DNA of 64,000 bases from contig CAZXRQ010000001.1 of NCBI GenBank assembly GCA_964642795.1, positions 5,579-69,578 of the forward strand, in the 5' to 3' direction. The notes below the pieces were generated by a model. That model saw only the letters and a program-made list of their open reading frames with translations, was not told where the DNA came from and made no database searches. Shown piece after piece: positions 15,866-25,078 of this stretch (positions within the stretch are counted from its first letter, which is position 1; every line of letters begins with the position of its first letter). Made by a program: the position numbers and the translations under genes. This stretch comes from JAVVVD01 sp964642795. GTDB lineage: Bacteria > Bacillota > Clostridia > Christensenellales > CAG-138.

Positions 15866-16903
15866 ATGCTGGAGCTTGGAATAAGCAAACTTTTTATGCA
15901 GGGCATGGCAATAGACCTGGGCACGGTAAACACCGTTATAGCAATAAAAGGCCGGGGAATAGTGCTAAAGGAGCCCAGCACGGTGGCAGTGGATTCGAAT
16001 ACCCGCGAAATAGTCGCCGTAGGCCGGGAGGCTATGGCAATGCTTGGACGCACGCCGGGCGGAATAAATATAATGTACCCGATGAGAGACGGCGTGGTAG
16101 CGGACATCACGCTTGCCGCGGCTATGCTCAGGCTTTATATGGAAAAGGCGCTGGGCAGAAAGCCGGGTGCGCTGGGAGTACAGCTTATGCTGTGCCTGCC
16201 CATGTGCGTAACGCCGGTGGAACGCAGGGCGCTTACGGAAGCCGCACACGGCGCGGGTGCGCGTGAGGTATTGGTGATGGACGAGCCGGTAGCGGCCGCA
16301 TTGGGCGCGGGATTGGATGTATACGATTGCCGCGGCTGCATGGTGGCGGATATAGGCGGCGGCACGACGGACGCGGCGGTGCTGGCGTTTGGCGGTGTTG
16401 CTGCGCAAAATTCCGTTAGGGTAGGCGGCACACATATAGATGCGGCGATAAGCGCATACGTGCTAAAGGAATACGACGTGATGATAGGCGAGCGCACTGC
16501 GGAGGACATAAAGCTCGTACTTGGCAGCGCAATACTGGGTGGTATGGAGCGTATGCAGGTGCGCGGCCGGGAACGGGAGCGTGGGCTGCCGGTGAGCATA
16601 AATGTGTGCGCCAACGAGATAAACCGCGCCATAATGCAGCCCATCCGCAGTATACTCGACGCGATAACCGCTACGCTCAAGGCCACGCCGCCTGAGCTTG
16701 CGGGAGATATACTTGCAAGCGGAATTACGCTTACCGGCGGCGGCGCGCTGATAAACGGCATGGACAAGCTTGTAAGCCGCGTGACCGGCATGGAGGTCTA
16801 TATTGCGGACTCCCCGCTGGATTGCGTTGCTGGCGGTGCGCTTATGGCGCTCAGGGACGAGGATATGATGGCCTTGGCGGCCGGCGAAACAGCAGGAGCA
16901 TAA
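15866..16903 (+). CDS. mreB: MreB-family actin-like rod-shape protein
   Basis: The 345-residue protein has the actin-fold phosphate-1 motif MAIDLGTVNTVI (residues 14-25), NIMYPMRDGVVAD, the phosphate-2 region MVADIGGGTTDAAVLAFGG and the adenosine motif ITLTGGGALINGMD near the end. It polymerises under the membrane to guide wall synthesis. Most MreB proteins read GGGTTE at phosphate 2; here it is GGGTTD, one of several departures from consensus. The gene stands alone, without mreC or mreD, so it is probably an Mbl/MreBH-type paralogue. Confidence 0.88.
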   Translation: MLELGISKLFMQGMAIDLGTVNTVIAIKGRGIVLKEPSTVAVDSNTREIVAVGREAMAMLGRTPGGINIMYPMRDGVVADITLAAAMLRLYMEKALGRKPGALGVQLMLCLPMCVTPVERRALTEAAHGAGAREVLVMDEPVAAALGAGLDVYDCRGCMVADIGGGTTDAAVLAFGGVAAQNSVRVGGTHIDAAISAYVLKEYDVMIGERTAEDIKLVLGSAILGGMERMQVRGRERERGLPVSINVCANEINRAIMQPIRSILDAITATLKATPPELAGDILASGITLTGGGALINGMDKLVSRVTGMEVYIADSPLDCVAGGALMALRDEDMMALAAGETAGA

Positions 16904-16926
16904 TACCGGACACACACTATACAAAG

Positions 16927-16954
16927 AAGCCCGCTTGAGTTGTCAAGCGGGCTT
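16927..16954. terminator. Bidirectional terminator between mreB and hup
   Basis: A perfect 12-bp stem AAGCCCGCTTGA/TCAAGCGGGCTT with a 4-nt loop and T-runs on both strands. Confidence 0.9.
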
Positions 16955-16972
16955 TTGAATATACGATGTCGA

Positions 16973-17245
16973 TCAGTTGATGGAGTCCTTAAGAGCTTTG
17001 CCGGCCTTGAAGGCGGGAGACTTGCTGGCCGCAATGTCGATTTCGGCGCCGGTAAGGGGGTTATGACCCTTGCGGGCGGGACGATCGCGCACTTCAAAGG
17101 TGCCGAAGCCAACCAGAGATACCTTTTCGCCGTCCTTGAGAGCGTCGGTTACGGCCTGAAAGGTAGCATTAACGGCTTTATCGGCATCCTTTTTGGACAG
17201 ACCACTCTTTTCGGCAACTGCGGCTATCAATTCGGTTTTGTTCAT
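16973..17245 (-). CDS. hup: HU-family histone-like DNA-binding protein
   Basis: The 90-residue protein matches HU along its whole length: MNKTELIAAVAEKSGLSKKDA, VSLVGFGTFEVRDRPARKGHNPLTG and the C-terminal helix FKAGKALKDSIN. HU dimers bend and compact DNA with the beta-arm region around RKGHNP. It lies downstream of mazG and the SpoVB-like flippase, an order common in Clostridia. The AGGAGGAC upstream is a good ribosome site. It is probably expressed from its own promoter as well, since there is a gap of about 110 nt before mazG. Confidence 0.95.
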   Translation of the reverse strand: MNKTELIAAVAEKSGLSKKDADKAVNATFQAVTDALKDGEKVSLVGFGTFEVRDRPARKGHNPLTGAEIDIAASKSPAFKAGKALKDSIN

Positions 17246-17355
17246 TGATTATGTCCTCCTAATGTATTTTAGCTCCAAGATTACGGTACTTATTGTACCA
17301 GTCAAAGCGCCGTTGCACAAGTACTCTTGACGTTTTTTTGAAAAATATACTTAGT

Positions 17356-18804
17356 TTAGCGCAAAAGATCGTTCGTCGAATGCTTTTCCTTTTCCCAGTA
17401 AACGTCCATCTCCGCAAGGGTCATATCTTTGGGCTGTTTGCCGTCTGACAGTATGCGCTGCTCCATGCGCTCAAACCGCGCGATGAATTTATCCGTCGCT
17501 GCGCGAAGAAGCAGTTCGGGATCCCGCTTGAGCAGACGAGCGACGTTGACCACGGAAAACAGCAGATCCCCAAGCTCCTCGTCGATACCGGAGGGGTCGC
17601 TTTGCTCCATTGCGCGGCACAGCTCGTCCGCTTCCTCATATATCTTGGCGGAGGCGGCATTGGCATCATCCCAGTCGAAGCCGACTTGGGCAGCTTTTTT
17701 CTGCACCTTTGCGCTGCGCATGAGGGAGGGAAGACCTGCGGGGACCTCGTGCATTGCCTGCGACTGCGTAACGATGCGTTTTTCCTTCTTTTTAAGCTGC
17801 TCCCAGTTTGCCAGCACCTCGTCGGGGGTATTTGCGTGCGCGTCGCCGAATACATGTGGGTGACGGTATATCAGCTTGCCGACTATGCCTGTGTATACGT
17901 CGCGCAGAGAAAACTCGCGGCGTTCCTCTTCAATGCCGGCATGGAATACTACCTGTAACAGCAGGTCGCCCAGCTCCTCACACAGCGCGGGCATGTCCTC
18001 GCGGTCGATAGCGTCCAGCACCTCGTAGGTTTCCTCTATGAGCGAGCTGCGCAGTGTCATATGCGTCTGTTCCGCATCCCACGGGCAGCCGCCGGGCGCG
18101 CGAAGCCGGGCGAGCACGGTATGCAGATCCTCCATGCTGAAGCGGTCGCGCTGCTCGTAACCGGCCATGGGTACATACAGTACGCAGGAGGAGCAAAGCC
18201 CGTTCTGCCTGTCCAGCTCGTGCAGCGGCAGTTCAACATGCATGTAGCTGCCGGCGGCGGGAAAGAACAGCAGCACGGGATGCTCGTCAGGATAGTATTC
18301 GCCCAGCGCAAGCTTAACTTCGCCGGCGCGGAGCGGGGTATCAAGCTCCTCTATGCAGAGCGGATAATCGGGCTGAATGTTTTGGGGAAGCTCGTTTGCC
18401 GTGCAGAAAAATATGCCGGAAACGGTTATACCGGCGCTTGCCAGCGCGGCGTCTGCAAAGCCGGTGCCGGGCAGCGCGATAAGCTGTACGCCGGCGGCGG
18501 AGGCGGCCTGAGAGATGGCGGCGTATTGGGCTGAGCCTACGCCGCGGCCGGGCACTGCATACACAGCGTTTTCCCCGCAGACGAGCCGTGCGGCGATGGC
18601 ACAATTGAGCGCGTCGAAATCCTCGGACGAGGCGTACAGATCATCCATGGAGGTATATTCCAGTCCCGCTTCGATAATAAAACGCGCACTCTCATGCTCG
18701 GCCGTCTGCAAAAACAGCCTTGGCGCGTTGAGAACGGCCTGCTTTGCCGATTCACCTATGCTTTGGGGGGTAGACAGCGGTACTATTGTGAGTGTGCGCA
18801 TCAT
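17356..18804 (-). CDS. mazG: MazG nucleotide pyrophosphohydrolase with degenerate N-terminal methylase-like domain
   Basis: The 482-residue protein has two MazG repeats from about residue 225. The first has EETYEVLDAI and EELGDLLLQVVFHA; the second has EEADELCRAM and EELGDLLFSVVNVAR, giving the metal-binding EExxE/ExxD pattern twice. MazG hydrolyses NTPs to NMPs and pyrophosphate. The first 220 residues occupy the place of the tetrapyrrole-methylase-like domain of YabN, but the glycine-rich SAM motif is missing. The start ATG overlaps the flippase stop by 4 nt (ATGA), so translation is probably coupled. Confidence 0.92.
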   Translation of the reverse strand: MMRTLTIVPLSTPQSIGESAKQAVLNAPRLFLQTAEHESARFIIEAGLEYTSMDDLYASSEDFDALNCAIAARLVCGENAVYAVPGRGVGSAQYAAISQAASAAGVQLIALPGTGFADAALASAGITVSGIFFCTANELPQNIQPDYPLCIEELDTPLRAGEVKLALGEYYPDEHPVLLFFPAAGSYMHVELPLHELDRQNGLCSSCVLYVPMAGYEQRDRFSMEDLHTVLARLRAPGGCPWDAEQTHMTLRSSLIEETYEVLDAIDREDMPALCEELGDLLLQVVFHAGIEEERREFSLRDVYTGIVGKLIYRHPHVFGDAHANTPDEVLANWEQLKKKEKRIVTQSQAMHEVPAGLPSLMRSAKVQKKAAQVGFDWDDANAASAKIYEEADELCRAMEQSDPSGIDEELGDLLFSVVNVARLLKRDPELLLRAATDKFIARFERMEQRILSDGKQPKDMTLAEMDVYWEKEKHSTNDLLR

Positions 18805-20405
18805 TGCTGTTTCCTCCCGTTAAATAACCGCGCAAGGCGCTTGCCTCCGGGTATGTATGCAAGCTCATCGCTTGAAAACATCCTGAGCAGCACCAGCAGC
18901 ACGGCATAAACTAAAACGCCGGCAACGACTGCACCTAAAGTAGCCAGCGAATTATGGCCGGATGCGTGCAGCGCATTATAGCACAGCTTTACTATGGCCC
19001 CCATGACTAAACTTGCCGCAAGCGGCTTGATAAAAGTATCAAACGGCTGTACGCGTATACTGGCCTTGCGGATAGTGTATATTGCGTCCGCTATGCCGGC
19101 AAACGCGTAGCATACCACGGTGGATACCGCCGCGCCCTGGATATTGATGCGGGGTATGTTCATCAGTATCAGCATGGTGACGACCTTGAGCACAAAGCCA
19201 ATGAACAGATTGAATACCGGCACGTTGGGCTTGCCCATGCCCTGTATCACACCGGTCATGGACTGCACGAGGGAAAGGAATATCACACCTACTGCAGCGG
19301 TACGCAGCAGCTCGCCTGCAAGCGCAAGCTCCTCAGCGGTAAGGTTGACGTAAAGCAGCGAAAGAATAGGCTCCGCTAATACGAACAGCCCCGCGGCACA
19401 GGGCAGCCCGATTATGAGAGCTAGCTTCATGCCAAGCCGTGCGGCAGTGCGCACGCCGGAGAAATCCCGGCGTGCCATCCCGGCGGATATCGCAGGAACA
19501 AGACTCATTGCAAGCGCCATGGTAAGCACGCCCGGCATATTGACCAGCGTTGTTACGTTTGTGCGCAATAGCGAGTAGGCTACCTGAGCGGTTTGGGTAT
19601 CAAAGCCAAGGTTGGTAAGCGTGCGCATGATGAGCGCGCTGTCCACTATACCGGTGAGCGGGCTTATGGAGGCGCCTATGGTTATGGGTACCGCCATGAG
19701 TACAAGCCCTTTCAGTACGGGCGAGTTATTCTGCCTTTCGGGCGCCTCAAGCTGTGCGCCGAGACCGCGCCGCTTCTGTACAAAATAAAATACCATTATT
19801 ACTATAAGCGCCAGCACCTCGGAAAGCATAACGCCCGTGAGCGCACCCATAGCGGCGTATTCAGGCCCGCGGGGCAGCAGCTTTATGGCGAGCGTAAGGC
19901 CTATGGCGAGCTTGCCGAGCTGCTCCACCACCTGGCTTATCGCAGTGCCCATCATGCGCTGTTTACCCTGCAGATAGCCGCGGAACGCACACATGACGGA
20001 AACAAACAGCAGCGCCGGCGCCAATGCACGGAAGGAAAGGTATGCCTTATCCAGCGTGGTGACGGCGGCTAACGCGTGTGCTCCAAAGTACATCAGCAGC
20101 GAGGTGACAATACCTATTGCGGTAAGCAGCAGCAACGCAACGCGAAACACGCGGTTAGCGCCGCGGTTATCTCCTGCGGCGGTACGCTCCGCAACCATTT
20201 TGGATATGGCGGTGGGGAAGCCCGCGCTGGATATCACGAGCAGCCAGGCATAGTACGGGTAGACTACTTCATAGTAGCTCATACCTTCTTGGCCTACATA
20301 ATTGGTAAGAGGTATGCGAAACAGGGCGCCGATTATCTTTACGATAAGTCCGGCGATAGCGAGCACCGCCGCGCCCTGTACGAATGACCTGCTTTTTCTC
20401 TCCAT
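18801..20405 (-). CDS. SpoVB/MurJ-type polysaccharide (lipid II) flippase
   Basis: The 534-residue protein has about fourteen membrane segments of the MVF/PST superfamily, with the family's N-terminus (GAAVLAIAGLIVKIIGALFRIPLTNYVGQEGMSYYEVVYPYY). The gene order flippase-mazG-hup matches the spoVB/yabM-mazG region of many Firmicutes. Members move undecaprenyl-linked wall precursors across the membrane; the Bacillus namesakes act in the spore cortex or in general lipid II export. Which role applies here is not decidable from sequence. Confidence 0.9.
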   Translation of the reverse strand: MERKSRSFVQGAAVLAIAGLIVKIIGALFRIPLTNYVGQEGMSYYEVVYPYYAWLLVISSAGFPTAISKMVAERTAAGDNRGANRVFRVALLLLTAIGIVTSLLMYFGAHALAAVTTLDKAYLSFRALAPALLFVSVMCAFRGYLQGKQRMMGTAISQVVEQLGKLAIGLTLAIKLLPRGPEYAAMGALTGVMLSEVLALIVIMVFYFVQKRRGLGAQLEAPERQNNSPVLKGLVLMAVPITIGASISPLTGIVDSALIMRTLTNLGFDTQTAQVAYSLLRTNVTTLVNMPGVLTMALAMSLVPAISAGMARRDFSGVRTAARLGMKLALIIGLPCAAGLFVLAEPILSLLYVNLTAEELALAGELLRTAAVGVIFLSLVQSMTGVIQGMGKPNVPVFNLFIGFVLKVVTMLILMNIPRINIQGAAVSTVVCYAFAGIADAIYTIRKASIRVQPFDTFIKPLAASLVMGAIVKLCYNALHASGHNSLATLGAVVAGVLVYAVLLVLLRMFSSDELAYIPGGKRLARLFNGRKQQ

Positions 20406-20604
20406 TAGGTATGCTCCTTAAGGTTGAAAATGTTTATTTTGTAATTATAGCATTTGCCGAAGCTTCTTGCCACTGTTTTGGCAGGAAGGTACGACGTCCG
20501 CCATACGAAGCCGTGAAATGGCAAAAAAAACGGTATGCCTGTGCAACAACCGCACATTTTATAGTATAATATCCTTGTACAATCATTATTACGCAGGAGA
20601 CAGT

Positions 20605-22332
20605 ATGAAACAGAAGTCTAGTTTGGCCCGCTTTGCAGCATATTATAAGCCTCATATGCCGTTATTCATGCTGGATATGGGCTGCGCGCTGCTCATAAGT
20701 GCGGTGGATGTAGCATATCCTTTATTTTCCAAAATAGCCATTCAGCAATATCTGCCCGATGGCAAGTACAGGGCTTTCTTTATTTTTATTGCTATTGCGT
20801 TGACGGCTTATGTGCTGAGGGCGCTTATGCAGTATGTTGTGACGGCGTTCGGTCATAAGCTGGGTGTGCTTATGGAAGCGGATATGCGGCGGGATGTGTT
20901 TTCGCATCTGCAAAAGCTGTCCTTCAGCTTCTTTGATAAATCACGCACGGGAGTGCTGATGTCGCGCTGCACCAACGATCTGTTTGAGATGACCGAGCTG
21001 GCGCATCACGGCCCGGAGGATCTGTTCATTTCCATCGTAACGCTCACCGGCTCGCTGATAGTGATGTTTACCATAGAATGGAGGCTTGCTTTAGTGCTGG
21101 CGGTGCTTGTGCCGGTATTCTCCGGGGCTGTGCTGCTTATGCGGAAATGGCTTATGCGGGTGTCGGGCAACGTAAAGGCCGGGCTTGCGACCGTTAACTC
21201 CGATATAGAGTCGTCCATATCCGGAATGCGGGTAGCACAGGCGTTTACCAACGAGAAATACGAGATCGAAAAATTCGACAGGGGCAACCGTACCTACGTT
21301 AAATCCCGTCAAAAGTTCTATGTGGCTATGGCGAGTTTCGGCTTTGTTATGGAGCTGTTCACATCCGTATTGAGCGTGGTGGTGCTGGGCATGGGCGGCT
21401 ATCTTATAATGGCGCAGGATATGGATCTGTTGGTGCTGCTTACCTTTACCATGTATGTATCCAGCTTTACATCGCCAATCAAGCGTCTTTCCGCTTTTGC
21501 CGAGGTGTACACTATGGGTATGAGCGGGTTTGGGCGCTTTACCGAAATAATGGATACCGAACCAGATATTGAGGATACTCCGAATGCGGCGGATATAGGC
21601 AGTGTGAAAGGCGACGTGGTGTTTGATCATGTCAGCTTTGCATATGACGAAAACGAAGAGGTGCTTGAGGATGTAAGCCTGCATGTGCCTACTGGGCGCA
21701 CCGTTGCACTTGTAGGCCCGTCGGGCGGGGGGAAGACTACGATATGCCATCTTTTGCCGCGCTTTTACGAGCCGCACGACGGAAGGATTTTGATCGACGG
21801 CAAAGATATACGCGGCCTCACGATGCACTCACTTAGGGAGAATATAGGCATAGTGCAGCAGGACGTATTCCTATTTGCGGATACCATCCGTGAGAATATA
21901 CGCTACGGGCGAACCGCCGCCACCGAGCAGGAGATAATCGCCGCGGCGAAGGCGGCCGAGATACATGACGATATTATGGCGATGCCAGCAGGATATGATA
22001 CGGTGGTGGGGGAGCGCGGGCTCACACTTTCCGGCGGACAAAAGCAGCGCGTATCCATTGCGCGTATATTCTTAAAGAATCCGCCTATATTGATACTGGA
22101 CGAGGCGACAAGCGCACTGGATTCCGCTACCGAAGCGAGAATTACTACCGCGTTTGACAGGCTGAGCAAAGGGCGTACTACGCTGATAATCGCCCACCGG
22201 CTTTCCACCGTGCGAAACGCGGATGAAATAATCGTGGTGGACAGCGGGCGCATAATAGAACAGGGTACGCACGACGAGCTGATCAGGCTTGGCGGCGAGT
22301 ACGCGGCGCTGCATTCAGCGCAGATAAACTGA
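20605..22332 (+). CDS. ABC exporter with fused membrane and ATPase domains
   Basis: The ATG at 20605 follows CAGGAGA by 4-5 nt and gives 575 residues. About six membrane helices fill residues 20-310 (exporter type I fold, FSFFDKSRTGVLMSRCTNDL). The ATPase domain has Walker A GPSGGGKTT near residue 372, signature LSGGQKQR, Walker B ILILDEATSALDS and H-loop AHRLSTV. It would work as a homodimer or with a partner to export lipids, peptides or drugs. The gene is single rather than paired, favouring a homodimer. A TATAAT lies at 20565-20570 but without a clear -35 box. Confidence 0.93.
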   Translation: MKQKSSLARFAAYYKPHMPLFMLDMGCALLISAVDVAYPLFSKIAIQQYLPDGKYRAFFIFIAIALTAYVLRALMQYVVTAFGHKLGVLMEADMRRDVFSHLQKLSFSFFDKSRTGVLMSRCTNDLFEMTELAHHGPEDLFISIVTLTGSLIVMFTIEWRLALVLAVLVPVFSGAVLLMRKWLMRVSGNVKAGLATVNSDIESSISGMRVAQAFTNEKYEIEKFDRGNRTYVKSRQKFYVAMASFGFVMELFTSVLSVVVLGMGGYLIMAQDMDLLVLLTFTMYVSSFTSPIKRLSAFAEVYTMGMSGFGRFTEIMDTEPDIEDTPNAADIGSVKGDVVFDHVSFAYDENEEVLEDVSLHVPTGRTVALVGPSGGGKTTICHLLPRFYEPHDGRILIDGKDIRGLTMHSLRENIGIVQQDVFLFADTIRENIRYGRTAATEQEIIAAAKAAEIHDDIMAMPAGYDTVVGERGLTLSGGQKQRVSIARIFLKNPPILILDEATSALDSATEARITTAFDRLSKGRTTLIIAHRLSTVRNADEIIVVDSGRIIEQGTHDELIRLGGEYAALHSAQIN

Positions 22333-22348
22333 CGGAGGTATGTCTAGT

Positions 22349-24010
22349 ATGAAGTTCACGGTAGATGGGATGATCTGTGATATTGCCCAGGGCGAAAGCC
22401 TTGGCGCAGCAGTTAAGAAGCTTGGGATGGACAGCGACTCGCTGAAATTCCGCCCATTGGCCGCGCAGATAGGCGGCGAGGTTTTCAGCCTTGGATATGT
22501 GCCGTTTCGTGATGTTACGGTGCATCTGCTGCGATATGGCGAGGAGGCAGGGCGCAGGGTTTATGAGCGTTCGCTGCAATTCGTGCTGATAGCTGCGATG
22601 CGCAAGCTGTTCAAAGACGCCAAGGTATACGTGCGGTATTCGTTGGGCGCGGGGTTGTATATAACCGTGGATAAGGAGCCGGCGCTTACCGAGCAGGATG
22701 TTTTGGCTGTGGAAAGCGAGATGCGGAGGCTTGTCCGCCTTGCACTGCCGCTGGCAAGAAAGCGCCTTGGTATTGATGAAGCCATAAAGGTATTTGAGGA
22801 TAACGGTCAGCCGGATAAGGCGCGCCTGCTTAAATGGCGCAAGTTCAGCTATTTTGACGTATATGCGCTGGAAGGCCATATGGATTACTATTACGGCGAG
22901 ATGGCGCCGGATACCAGCTATGTGGATGTGTTCCGGCTAAAATATGTGCGCGGCGCCATAATGATGCTTATGCCGCGCAGCGACGAGCCGGATGTTCCCA
23001 GCGATTTTGAGGATTTGCCAAAGCTTGCGGACGTGTTCCGCCAAAGCGACGAATGGGGAAGACTCATGCACTGCGATACCGTCAGCGAGCTAAATACCAG
23101 CGTTAAGCAGGGACGCATACGCGAGCTTGTCCGCATAAACGAGGCGCTGCATGAGAGGGGCTATGCCGACATAGCTGACGAAATAGTAAAATCACACGCA
23201 CATGCCGTAATGGTGGCGGGGCCTTCCTCCTCCGGCAAGACCACCAGCGCTAATCGCATAGCCACGCAGCTTAGGGTGCTGGGGCAGGACCCCGTTATGC
23301 TTAGCCTTGACAACTTCTATCTCGACCGCGACGCCATACCGCTGGACGAGCACGGCCAGCGCGATCTGGAACACATAAACACGCTGGATATACCGCGCTT
23401 CAGCCACGACCTTGCACTGCTTTTGCAGGGCGAGGAGGTGGAGGTGCCAGTATTCAACTTTAAGACCGGCAAGCGCGAACTGACCGGCAGAGCGATGAGA
23501 CTGCTGAGTGACCAACCGCTGATAATCGAAGGCATACACGGCCTTAATCCGCTGCTTTTGGGCGAAGAAGTTGCGCAGGACGCTGTGTTCCGAATATATG
23601 TGAGCGCGCTTACCACGCTTAACATAGACGACCATAACCGTATACGCACAACGGATGTGCGTCTGCTGCGCCGCCTTGTCAGGGATTACAATACCCGCGG
23701 GGCGAGCATGGAGCATACGCTTTCAATGTGGCCAAGCGTACGACGGGGCGAGGAGACCTGGATATTCCCGTATCAGGAACATGCAGATATGCTGTTTAAT
23801 ACAACGCTTGTGTATGAGGTGGCGGTACTGAAGAAATATGTATATCCGCTGCTGGACGAAGTGCCGCCGGAGAGCCCGTATTTTGCGCAGGCGCGGGATG
23901 TTGTGAAGTTTTTGAACTATTTTCTGGATGCGGACGTCGAGGACGAAATACCGCCTACCAGCGTTTTGCGTGAATTCATAGGCGGAAATACATTCTACCG
24001 TGACGACTGA
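22349..24010 (+). CDS. Uridine-kinase-family nucleoside kinase with N-terminal TGS/ThrRS-like region
   Basis: I chose the ATG at 22349, 10 nt after GGAGG; the ATG at 22340 is too close to it. The 553-residue protein begins with a ubiquitin-like TGS-type segment and a region resembling the second domain of threonyl-tRNA synthetase, including HLLRYGEEAGRRVY. The P-loop is VMVAGPSSSGKTT near residue 288, followed by SLDNFYLDRD, typical of uridine kinases and phosphoribulokinases. This fused architecture is widespread in Clostridia and Thermotogae. The exact substrate is unproven. It follows the ABC exporter after 16 nt. Confidence 0.88.
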   Translation: MKFTVDGMICDIAQGESLGAAVKKLGMDSDSLKFRPLAAQIGGEVFSLGYVPFRDVTVHLLRYGEEAGRRVYERSLQFVLIAAMRKLFKDAKVYVRYSLGAGLYITVDKEPALTEQDVLAVESEMRRLVRLALPLARKRLGIDEAIKVFEDNGQPDKARLLKWRKFSYFDVYALEGHMDYYYGEMAPDTSYVDVFRLKYVRGAIMMLMPRSDEPDVPSDFEDLPKLADVFRQSDEWGRLMHCDTVSELNTSVKQGRIRELVRINEALHERGYADIADEIVKSHAHAVMVAGPSSSGKTTSANRIATQLRVLGQDPVMLSLDNFYLDRDAIPLDEHGQRDLEHINTLDIPRFSHDLALLLQGEEVEVPVFNFKTGKRELTGRAMRLLSDQPLIIEGIHGLNPLLLGEEVAQDAVFRIYVSALTTLNIDDHNRIRTTDVRLLRRLVRDYNTRGASMEHTLSMWPSVRRGEETWIFPYQEHADMLFNTTLVYEVAVLKKYVYPLLDEVPPESPYFAQARDVVKFLNYFLDADVEDEIPPTSVLREFIGGNTFYRDD

Positions 24011-24022
24011 CCGTAGGATATG

Positions 24023-24031
24023 TGTTATAAT
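24023..24031 (+). promoter_or_regulatory. Extended -10 promoter before the phosphodiesterase gene
   Basis: TGT followed by a perfect TATAAT (24026-24031) forms an extended -10 element; no convincing -35 box is present. Confidence 0.45.
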
Positions 24032-24069
24032 CGCATTGTAAATATATTTTCATCTGGGAGGCTGAGCAT

Positions 24070-24798
24070 ATGGCAACCAAGGTTTGGGCGCATAGAGGGG
24101 CAAGCGCATATGCGCCGGAGAACACCATAGCGGCGTTTCGCATGGCGGTAGAGATGGGCGCTGACGGCGTTGAGCTGGATGTACACGAGAGTGCCGACGG
24201 CAAGCTGATGGTAATACACGATGAAACCGTGGACCGCACCTCCAACGGCAGCGGGCGAGTGGTGGATATGACCTGCCAGGAGCTTAAGCAGCTGGATTTT
24301 TCAAACGGCTTTGATAAGTATGCCGGCGCGCGCATACCTACGCTGCGCGAGGTGTTCGGTCTGCTCAAAAACACCAACATAACGATTAACATCGAGATAA
24401 AGTGCGATGTGGTGGTTTATTGGGGCATTTGGGACAAGCTGCTGCAGCTTGAGCAGGAGATGGGCATGCAGGGGCGCATATTGTACTCCTCCTTTAACCA
24501 CTATGTTTTAATGGAGCTTAGAAAGTCCGCACCGGACGCTAAGATAGGGCTGTTGTATTCCAACGCCATGGTGGACGCGTGGTTATATGCGCAGCACTTG
24601 GGCGCTCAGGCACTACACCCGCACTATCAGGTGGCGCTTCAATGCCCGGGCTATATCGAGGGCTGCCGCGAAGCCGGCGTTGCGATAAACGCTTGGACGG
24701 TGAACGATCCCGAGGCAATGCGTAAGCTTGCTCACGAGAATATCGGCGCAATTATAACCAATACGCCGGATGTGGCGCTGCGGGAATTGGGAAGATAA
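24070..24798 (+). CDS. Glycerophosphodiester phosphodiesterase
   Basis: The 242-residue protein has WAHRGASAYAPENT at residues 6-19, the catalytic His/Arg and metal-binding Glu of GDPD enzymes, then GVELDVHESADG and VIHDETVDRTSNG with the other metal ligands and second catalytic His. It ends with INAWTVNDPEAM and IITNTPD, as expected. It hydrolyses glycerophosphodiesters such as glycerophosphocholine to glycerol-3-phosphate and an alcohol. There is no signal peptide, so it is cytosolic. GGGAGG precedes the start. Confidence 0.93.
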   Translation: MATKVWAHRGASAYAPENTIAAFRMAVEMGADGVELDVHESADGKLMVIHDETVDRTSNGSGRVVDMTCQELKQLDFSNGFDKYAGARIPTLREVFGLLKNTNITINIEIKCDVVVYWGIWDKLLQLEQEMGMQGRILYSSFNHYVLMELRKSAPDAKIGLLYSNAMVDAWLYAQHLGAQALHPHYQVALQCPGYIEGCREAGVAINAWTVNDPEAMRKLAHENIGAIITNTPDVALRELGR

Positions 24799-24820
24799 AC
24801 AAGCGGTATTTGATGTGAAG

Positions 24821-25057
24821 ATGAGGTTGATTACCGCAAGACGGATGATTACCGTTTTGTTTTGTTTGATGTGCGCCGTGCTGCTGTTCGGGAGCTTCAC
24901 GAATCAATGGACGTGGGTGCTTATCGGAGTGGGTATGGCATTTGTTACCATTGCGTTCAGCTTTATATTTTACAGATGCCCGTACTGCAACAAATATCTT
25001 GCACGGAACGATGGAAAGTATTGCCAACACTGCGGCAGCCGACTCGATGATGAATAG
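24821..25057 (+). CDS. Small two-helix membrane protein with C-terminal zinc ribbon
   Basis: The product is about 78 residues. Two hydrophobic helices occupy residues 8-25 and 29-48, followed by a zinc-ribbon-type Cys4 cluster CPYCNKYLARNDGKYCQHCG. No function is known. The ribosome site is weak, and a GTG two codons upstream (24815) is an equally possible start. It sits 22 nt after the phosphodiesterase gene and 21 nt before the thioesterase, so it is probably cotranscribed with them. Confidence 0.7.
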   Translation: MRLITARRMITVLFCLMCAVLLFGSFTNQWTWVLIGVGMAFVTIAFSFIFYRCPYCNKYLARNDGKYCQHCGSRLDDE

Positions 25058-25078
25058 CAAAAGGAAATGATCGCTGAT

